Shown here in pieces: positions 31,720 to 37,018 of a DNA stretch of 37,018 bases. Every line of letters begins with the position of its first letter. Within the stretch, counting starts at the first letter, position 1. The notes beneath the pieces are model-generated. The model had not been told where the DNA came from, did no database searches, and saw nothing but the letters and a program-made list of their open reading frames with translations. A program made the translations under genes and the position numbers. The DNA is from Saccharothrix sp. NRRL B-16348 (GTDB taxonomy: Bacteria > Actinomycetota > Actinomycetes > Mycobacteriales > Pseudonocardiaceae): contig NZ_LGED01000253.1 of the NCBI RefSeq assembly GCF_001280085.1, forward strand, positions 1-37,018, read 5' to 3'.

Positions 31720-34161
31720 ATGACGCAGCACTCCAGGCAGGCGTTGGACGCGTTCGTCGGCGAGCTCACCCGGTTGCGGCGGTGCGCGGGGTCGCCGTCG
31801 TTGAACCGGATCGCGTCGTCGTCGACGCTGATCGGCCACCCCCTCGCCCGGTCGACGGTGAGCGACAAGCTGAACGCGAAGTCGTTGCCCGAGTGGGACT
31901 TCGTCGTCGCCTTCGTCCGCGCCTGCCTGGCCCACGCCGACGAGGCCGGCCTGCGCGTGCCGGACGACCTGGCCGACCTGGAGCGCTGGGATGCCGCGCA
32001 CTGGGAGCTGCTCGGCGCGATCGACGGTGACCGGGCGACCGATCGGCTCGCCGCCGCGGCACAGCACGAAGTGCGCCGTCGCCAGGCGCGCACCCGGTCG
32101 CCGGAGGCCGACGCGTGGGTCGTGCCGCGGCAGCTGCCCGCGCCGGTGCCCCACTTCGCCGGCCGGGTCGGACCCCTGGCCCGGTTGGCGGAGCTGCTCG
32201 CCGAGCCGCGGCACGCACCGGCGATGGTGATCACGGCGATCGGCGGCACGGCGGGCGTCGGGAAGACCACGCTCGCCGTGCACTGGGCCAACCGGGTGGC
32301 CGATCGCTTCCCCGACGGCCAGCTGTACGTGAACCTGCGCGGCTTCGACGCCGTGTCGTCGCGGGTCGACCCCGCCGTGGCGCTCCGGGGTTTCCTCGAA
32401 GCGCTGGGAGCCCCCGTGGAGCGCATCCCGACCGACCCCGACGCGCAGACCGGGCTGTACCGGAGCATGCTGATCGGTCGCCGGGTGCTGGTCGTGCTGG
32501 ACAACGCCCGTGACGCCGAGCAGGTGCGACCGCTGCTGCCGGGATCGCCTGGCTGCCTCGTGCTGATCACCAGCCGGCAGCGGCTGACCGGGCTCGTCGC
32601 GGCGGAGGGCGCGCACCCGATCGTGCTGGACCTGCTGTCCGACGCGGAGGCGCGGGACGTGCTCGCGCTGCGCCTCGGCGCGACGCGTGTCTCCGCGGAG
32701 CCGGAGGCGGTGCGCCGCATCGTCGCCGCCTCGGCCGGGTTGCCGCTCGCGCTGGCGGTGGTGGCGGCCCGCGCCCAGACCTTCCCCGACTTCCCGCTGT
32801 CCGTGCTGGCCGACGAGCTCGACGCCGCCCGGTTGGACGGGTTCGCCAGTGCCGAGCCCACGATGGACGTCCGGTTCGTGTTCTCCTGGTCGTGCCGGCA
32901 GCTCGACGCGCCGACGGCCCGGTTGTTCCGGCTGCTCGGGCTGCACCCGGGCGGCGGGTTCGACCGGCACGCGGCGGCGAGCCTGGCCGGGCAGCCCGTG
33001 GCGGAGACGCACCGCCGACTCGCGGTGCTGGCCCACGCCAACCTGGTGTCCGAGCCGTCTCCGGGGCGCTACGTCGTGCACGACCTGCTCCGGGCGTACG
33101 CCGCCGAGCAGGCCGAGGCGGTCGACGAGGCACCGGACAGACACCGCGCGCTCGGCCGGATGCTCGACCACTACCTGCACGCCGCCCACGCCGCGGACCT
33201 GCTGTTGTACCCCCACCGGGACGCGATCACGTTGCCGCCCTTGCCGGACGGGGTGGCGCTGCCGACGTTCACGGGGCGCGAGCAGGCGTGGGCGTGGCTC
33301 ACCGCCGAGCACCAGGTGCTGCTCAACGCGGTCGAGCTCGCCGCCGACGGCTTCGACACGCACGCGTGGCAGCTCGCGTGGTCGATGAGCACCTACCTCG
33401 ACCGGATCGGCGCCTGGGCCGAGCAGAGCCGCGTCCAGCACCTCGCGGTGGCCGCGGGCGCCCGGCAGGCGGACCTGGACGCGCAGGCGCGGGCCCGGCG
33501 CAACTGGGCGGTGGCGTGCCTGCGTCGCAAGCGGTACGCCGAAGCCCACGAGCACTTGCACCTGGCGCTCGACCTCTACGACCAGCTCGGCGATCACGTC
33601 GGCGCCGCCAGGACCGTGCTGAACCTGGGCATCCTCGCCGAGCAGCAGTCCGACTTCCCGGCCGCGCTCGGCCACGCGCGGCGGGCGTTCGACCGCTTCG
33701 CGCTGGCCGGTCACGCGCACGGGCAGGCCAACGCGCTCAACAACATCGGCTGGTACCAGATCCAGCTCGGCGACTACGAGAGCGCGCTCGACCACTGCCG
33801 GCGGGCGCTCGTGCTCCAGCAGGAGATCGGCAACACGTACTGGCAGGCGCACACGTGGGACAGCCTCGGGTCCGCCCACCACCACCTCCGGCGGCACCGC
33901 GAGGCGATCCGCTGCTTCAGCCAGGCGTTGGCGTTGTGGCGGGACGCGGGCGAGCGCTTCTTCGAGGCGACGACGTTGACGCACCTCGGCGACTCGCAGC
34001 AGGCCGTCGGTGACGCCGGGAGCGCCCGGTCGGCGTGGCTGCGGGCCGCCGCCATCCTCGACGACCTGGCCCACCCGGACGCGGGTCCGGTGCGCGCCAG
34101 GCTGCACTCGGCGCCGCCGCTGACGCGGTCGGAGTCCGACGGCGCGGCAGCCCTCCACTGA
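31720..34161 (+). CDS. NB-ARC/STAND ATPase with TPR repeats
   Basis: This 813-residue protein has an N-terminal helical, HTH-like region (1-100), an NB-ARC domain with P-loop GGTAGVGKTT (175-184) and Walker B RVLVVLDNARD (about 255-265), an ITSRQR sensor and a GLPLAL motif. A winged-helix (about 385-450) and tetratricopeptide repeats (about 560-790) follow. It is like the AfsR-type STAND core but without the SARP/BTAD activator domain. ATG 31720 is preceded by GGTGGG. Such proteins act as ATP-driven switches in signalling or phage sensing; which applies is unknown. The gene diverges from the Tat-exported propeller protein, suggesting shared control. Confidence 0.85.
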   Translation: MTQHSRQALDAFVGELTRLRRCAGSPSLNRIASSSTLIGHPLARSTVSDKLNAKSLPEWDFVVAFVRACLAHADEAGLRVPDDLADLERWDAAHWELLGAIDGDRATDRLAAAAQHEVRRRQARTRSPEADAWVVPRQLPAPVPHFAGRVGPLARLAELLAEPRHAPAMVITAIGGTAGVGKTTLAVHWANRVADRFPDGQLYVNLRGFDAVSSRVDPAVALRGFLEALGAPVERIPTDPDAQTGLYRSMLIGRRVLVVLDNARDAEQVRPLLPGSPGCLVLITSRQRLTGLVAAEGAHPIVLDLLSDAEARDVLALRLGATRVSAEPEAVRRIVAASAGLPLALAVVAARAQTFPDFPLSVLADELDAARLDGFASAEPTMDVRFVFSWSCRQLDAPTARLFRLLGLHPGGGFDRHAAASLAGQPVAETHRRLAVLAHANLVSEPSPGRYVVHDLLRAYAAEQAEAVDEAPDRHRALGRMLDHYLHAAHAADLLLYPHRDAITLPPLPDGVALPTFTGREQAWAWLTAEHQVLLNAVELAADGFDTHAWQLAWSMSTYLDRIGAWAEQSRVQHLAVAAGARQADLDAQARARRNWAVACLRRKRYAEAHEHLHLALDLYDQLGDHVGAARTVLNLGILAEQQSDFPAALGHARRAFDRFALAGHAHGQANALNNIGWYQIQLGDYESALDHCRRALVLQQEIGNTYWQAHTWDSLGSAHHHLRRHREAIRCFSQALALWRDAGERFFEATTLTHLGDSQQAVGDAGSARSAWLRAAAILDDLAHPDAGPVRARLHSAPPLTRSESDGAAALH

Positions 34162-34320
34162 CGGCCGCCGGTCCGGGCTCGGGGTCGCACCCGTTTGCGG
34201 GAGCCCGAAACCGCGGCACACGGTCGGGTACCGGCACTTGATGTCCGCGCTCCGCCTGTGGGATGTTCCGCACGACGCTTCAGCTATCCGGTGTTGCCCG
34301 GCCGGAGAGGAATTCGATTC

Positions 34321-34992
34321 ATGTCTTCTTGGCGGCGTGCCGTCCCGGTGTTGCTCCTGGCGCTCGCCTCAGTCGGGGTGGCGCCACCCGCGCAGGCGGA
34401 GACGTCCCGGCACGTGGTGCCGATCTCGTGGGCACGGGCCTTGCCGCTGGGCGCGGTCGTCACGGTCGAGGGCACGGCCACGACGCCGTCCGGCGCGTTC
34501 GAGTCGAGCTTCTTCGACCAGGGCTTCGCCATCCAGGACCGCTCCGCCGGGATCTACGTCAGCACCGCGGTCGACCTGGACGTCGCGCCGCGCGACAAGG
34601 TCCGGGTGACCGGCACGCTGCGCGACAGCTCCGGGCTGCGCGTCCTCGTCCCCACCGACCCGGCGGCGGTCCGCGTGCGCGGCACGGGCCCCGCGGTCCA
34701 GCCCCGGCGGTTGACCACCGGCGCGGTCGGCGAGGCCACCGAAGGGCTGCTGGTGCGCGTGGTCGCCACGATCACCCGGGCGCCCGCGTCGGACGAGCCG
34801 TACGGGCACAAGTTCTTCGTCGACGACGGCTCCGGTGAGCTGACCATCTTCGTCAACACCCAGACCGGCATCGACCTCACCGGCCTCGCGGTGGGCCAGA
34901 CCGTCCGCGTCACGGGTTTCAGCAGCCAGTACGACACCCACTACGAGATCGACCCGCGCTTCCCGGACGACATCGCCGTCCGACGGCGGTGA
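34321..34992 (+). CDS. secreted OB-fold-like protein
   Basis: This 223-residue protein has a signal peptide (MSSWRRAVPVLLLALASVGV, cleavage near AQA-ET, 26). Two tandem OB-fold-like beta-barrels follow (about 38-115 and 125-215), each with a VTVEG or VRVTG strand and a FAIQD or FFVDDGSG strand, as in exported proteins with nucleic-acid- or sugar-binding OB domains. No enzymatic motif is seen. ATG 34321 is preceded by GAGAGGAA. It stands alone, 159 nt after the STAND gene and convergent with the propeller gene. Function unknown. Confidence 0.75.
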   Translation: MSSWRRAVPVLLLALASVGVAPPAQAETSRHVVPISWARALPLGAVVTVEGTATTPSGAFESSFFDQGFAIQDRSAGIYVSTAVDLDVAPRDKVRVTGTLRDSSGLRVLVPTDPAAVRVRGTGPAVQPRRLTTGAVGEATEGLLVRVVATITRAPASDEPYGHKFFVDDGSGELTIFVNTQTGIDLTGLAVGQTVRVTGFSSQYDTHYEIDPRFPDDIAVRRR

Positions 34993-35018
34993 CCGCGCGG
35001 CCTCCGTCGAGGTGATCG

Positions 35019-36074
35019 TCAGGAGGGTGCGGTCCCGGCGGCGAGCAGCGTCCCCTTCGTGATCGCCAGCACGCGACCCGGGCCGAGACGGCGCAACGCG
35101 CGGATCCGCCGGGCGACCGCGACGCGCTCGACGACCTGCCCGTCGGGGTCGAGGAGGAACAGGACGCCGCCGTTGCCGGCGAGCACGAACCCGCCACGTC
35201 CCCCGTCCTCGGCCACGACGTCGCGGACCAGGGGTTGCCCCACGTCGACCCTCCACCGCACGCGACCGTCACGGGGATCGGCCACCGTGACACCGGTCCC
35301 CCGTTCCCACAGCCAGAGCAGACCACCGGCGTACCGCGGTGCGGAGGGCGCGAGCGGGCCTCCGGCCAGGACCACCTCGCTCACGGTCGCCGCCGAGGGA
35401 TCGAGCCGCACCACGGCGTCTTCACCACACCGCACGACGAACCGGTCGCCTCCGACAGCCGTGAAGACCCGCTCGTGGTCGTGGTCGGCGAGCGGGCTCG
35501 GCAACGTCCAGGCGCGCAGTTCCCGCCCGTCACGTCGCCCGATCAACCGCACGCGGACACCGCCCGGCTCGCCGACCAGGAACCCACCGCCTCCTGCGGC
35601 GGGACGCGCGGTACGCACGCGGTGCTCCGATTCCCACAGGGTCCGGCCAGTGGTGACGTCGACCGCGCGCAGCGGGGTGTACCCGCGCCAGCCGCCCACG
35701 AGCACCACGTCGCCGTCCACCACGAGATGCCCGGCGAACCGGCGGAGGCCGACCTCCCACAGCTCCTCCCCCGTGTCGAGGTCCAGGCACACCAACTCGT
35801 CGGTGTCCTGTCGCAGCACCAGGCAGCGTTGCCCGGCGAGGACGACCGCCCGCAACCCCCGGCCGGTGCGCACGTCCCACCGCACCGACCCGTCCTCCGG
35901 GTCGAGGCAGACCAGCCTCGTGCTCCGCTCGCGGACCACGAGCCTGCCGGGCCCCACGGCCAGCTCCGCGCGGTCCCCGGCCTTGTGGAGCGCTCTCTCC
36001 CACCTGATCCCCACCACCGCGGGAGCCCACCACGCGGCTCCGACGTCACGCCACTCGATTCCGCGATCTCGCAC
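35019..36074 (-). CDS. PQQ-like beta-propeller (outer-face WD-type) protein
   Basis: This 351-residue protein consists of repeated propeller blades of the PQQ/PQQ_2 type: LVCLDPEDGSVRWDV, LVCLDLDTGEELWEV, LRAVDVTTGRTLWES, VTVADPRDGRVRWRV and LFLLDPDGQVVERV. These Leu/Val-Asp-x-x-x-Gly-x-x-x-Trp units give about six or seven blades. No signal peptide is present from the chosen GTG 36074; upstream in-frame starts overlap the divergent SRPBCC gene and are disfavoured. The lack of a second domain suggests a scaffold rather than a dehydrogenase. The start is the weakest point. Confidence 0.7.
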   Translation of the reverse strand: MRDRGIEWRDVGAAWWAPAVVGIRWERALHKAGDRAELAVGPGRLVVRERSTRLVCLDPEDGSVRWDVRTGRGLRAVVLAGQRCLVLRQDTDELVCLDLDTGEELWEVGLRRFAGHLVVDGDVVLVGGWRGYTPLRAVDVTTGRTLWESEHRVRTARPAAGGGGFLVGEPGGVRVRLIGRRDGRELRAWTLPSPLADHDHERVFTAVGGDRFVVRCGEDAVVRLDPSAATVSEVVLAGGPLAPSAPRYAGGLLWLWERGTGVTVADPRDGRVRWRVDVGQPLVRDVVAEDGGRGGFVLAGNGGVLFLLDPDGQVVERVAVARRIRALRRLGPGRVLAITKGTLLAAGTAPS

Positions 36075-36120
36075 GCCTGTCCCGGCCGCGGCGGGCGAGC
36101 CCGTGATGGAGGATGGACGC

Positions 36121-36633
36121 GTGATCGGTGACCGGTGGGGTGTGAGCGACAGCGAGGTCACGCGCGCCTACCCGTGCGACGACTTCGTCACCTCACCCGC
36201 GCTGCGGGCGTGGCGGGGCGTGGGTGTCGACGCGCCCGCCGAAGCGGTGTGGCCGTGGGTCGCGCAGGTGAGGATCGCGCCGTACGCGTACGACTGGATC
36301 GACAACCTCGGCCGCCGCTCGCCTCGCGAGCTGGTCGGCCTGCCCGAGCCCCGGGTCGGCGAGCGGTTCACCACCGCCGGCGGGCGCAGGCTGGGCCGGA
36401 TCGTGTCGGTCGAACCGGGCCACCAGCTCACCGGCGCCATCATGGGCGCCTTCATGTCCTACGTCCTGGTGCCCCAGGACCGCGGCACGACGCGCCTGCT
36501 GCTCAAGGTCGTGATGGACACCAACCGCTGGACCGCCCTCGGCCTGTCGGCCGGCGACCTGATCATGGCCCGGCGGCAGTTGCTGAACCTCAAGCTGCTC
36601 GCCGAACGGCACCGGGCCGCGGACGCGGGGTGA
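36121..36633 (+). CDS. SRPBCC (polyketide cyclase / START-like) family protein
   Basis: This 170-residue protein has the SRPBCC helix-grip fold: RAWRGVGVDAPAEAVWPWVA near the N-terminus, a GRIVSVEPG strand, YVLVPQ and the C-terminal helix MARRQLLNLKLLAERH. The start is GTG 36121, with GGAGG 8 nt upstream; ATG 36106 overlaps that site. It diverges from the propeller gene with 46 nt between starts. Members bind hydrophobic ligands; no ligand is suggested by the neighbours. A bidirectional terminator follows 17 nt after its stop. Confidence 0.8.
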   Translation: MIGDRWGVSDSEVTRAYPCDDFVTSPALRAWRGVGVDAPAEAVWPWVAQVRIAPYAYDWIDNLGRRSPRELVGLPEPRVGERFTTAGGRRLGRIVSVEPGHQLTGAIMGAFMSYVLVPQDRGTTRLLLKVVMDTNRWTALGLSAGDLIMARRQLLNLKLLAERHRAADAG

Positions 36634-36650
36634 GCCGACCGCACGAACGG

Positions 36651-36695
36651 CGACGGTCCGGCGCCTTCACCCGCAGGTAAGCCGCCGGACCGTCG
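36651..36695. terminator. bidirectional hairpin between SRPBCC and pectate lyase genes
   Basis: CGACGGTCCGGCG (36651-36663) pairs perfectly with its complement at 36683-36695 over 13 bp around a 19-nt loop. The genes converge here. Confidence 0.75.
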
Positions 36696-36717
36696 TCCCG
36701 GAGCAGTGGACCCGCGC

Positions 36718-37018
36718 CTAGCAGGCGCCGTCCGACTCCCTCAGGCCCGTGTTGGCGCCTGCCGTGCGGCTCACGATGCTCGGCACGCAGTTCGCCTGGT
36801 CGAGCGTGAAGCTGTAGGGGACGCTGACCGTGGTGGTCGACTTGACGTCGGGACCGGCCGGCTTGCTCTCGCTGCCGGGCGCGGACCAGGTGACGTTGTC
36901 GAAGACGTTCCCGCTGACCTGCCAGTACCCGGCTTCGTTGGTGTAGAAGGTGCCGAGGACGTCGCGGGAGTTCTTGAAGTAGTTGTTGTCCACCTTGGCC
37001 TTCGCGCCGGCCCGGGAG
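36718..37018 (-). CDS. pectate lyase, PL1-like, C-terminal part (partial)
   Basis: Only the last 100 residues are in the window; the frame runs off the right edge. They read as the end of a right-handed beta-helix: VDNNYFKNSRDVLGTFYTNE, YWQVSGNVFDNVTWSAPG and PYSFTLDQANCVPSIVSRTA, with final Cys residues (CVPS and the terminal C) probably in a disulfide. This matches bacterial PL1 pectate lyases, secreted Ca-dependent enzymes that cleave polygalacturonate by beta-elimination; the catalytic residues lie outside the window. With the esterase at 21021 and the GH43 enzyme it supports pectin use. Confidence 0.8.
   Translation of the reverse strand, partial: SRAGAKAKVDNNYFKNSRDVLGTFYTNEAGYWQVSGNVFDNVTWSAPGSESKPAGPDVKSTTTVSVPYSFTLDQANCVPSIVSRTAGANTGLRESDGAC

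Noticed and set aside
1..37018. CRISPR arrays, tRNA or rRNA genes, riboswitches and insertion sequences.
   Set aside because: No regular direct repeats with spacers, no cloverleaf, no transposase and no known riboswitch core was recognised on either strand by reading.

Overview
This is high-GC DNA with strong G/C bias at third codon positions, purine-rich ribosome binding sites, twin-arginine and Sec exported enzymes, ROK- and TetR-type regulators and an NB-ARC/TPR protein. It looks like the chromosome of a saprophytic filamentous actinomycete; a Pseudonocardiales genus such as Saccharothrix, Lentzea or Actinosynnema is an inference from gene content, not a measurement. I see no tRNA, rRNA, CRISPR array, insertion sequence or phage gene. 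The window reads as accessory chromosome devoted to carbohydrate scavenging plus small regulatory and stress modules.

Layout. 1-249: the 3' end of an unidentified gene, then a start-less coding tail ending in a two-cysteine peptide, closed by a terminator. 261-12914 (all minus strand): a carbohydrate locus. Its first gene (12843 to 7408) encodes a giant secreted ThuA / glucose-sorbosone-dehydrogenase / PKD / CBM6 protein and is preceded by a near-perfect XylR/ROK-type operator. After a terminator-like hairpin come a ROK regulator, a ribose/xylose-class ABC importer (ATPase, permease, lipoprotein), a Gfo/Idh/MocA dehydrogenase and a TIM-barrel sugar isomerase/epimerase. Together they suggest extracellular oxidation or binding of a sugar, import, and intracellular oxidoreduction and isomerisation, possibly through 3-keto-sugars.

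13568-16487: a small LuxR-type HTH protein, a DJ-1/PfpI protein with a palindromic operator, and a divergent pair of a TetR repressor and a TetX-like FAD monooxygenase sharing an operator. 16496-20930: a secreted DNRLRE-like protein, a cysteine-pair protein of unknown function and a HEAT-like protein broken by a one-base insertion in a C8 tract. 21021-24207: a rhamnogalacturonan-acetylesterase-type esterase with a LacI-family-like operator, and a DoxX-folE operon divergent from a regulator with SufR-like cysteines.

24340-27739: a plant-polysaccharide island with a LacI-type operator, a relic signal-peptide ORF, a GH43 enzyme and a GH5 enzyme, both carrying ricin-type CBM13 domains. 27754-34161: an MpaB/Lcp-type oxygenase, an MFS exporter, a Tat-exported propeller-like protein with an odd Trp/Pro-rich tail, and a divergent NB-ARC/TPR STAND protein. 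34321-37018: a secreted OB-fold-like protein, a PQQ-type beta-propeller protein, an SRPBCC protein and the C-terminus of a pectate lyase. The esterase, GH43, GH5 and pectate lyase fit pectin/arabinan side-chain breakdown, with sugar uptake through the ABC locus as a plausible but unproven partner.
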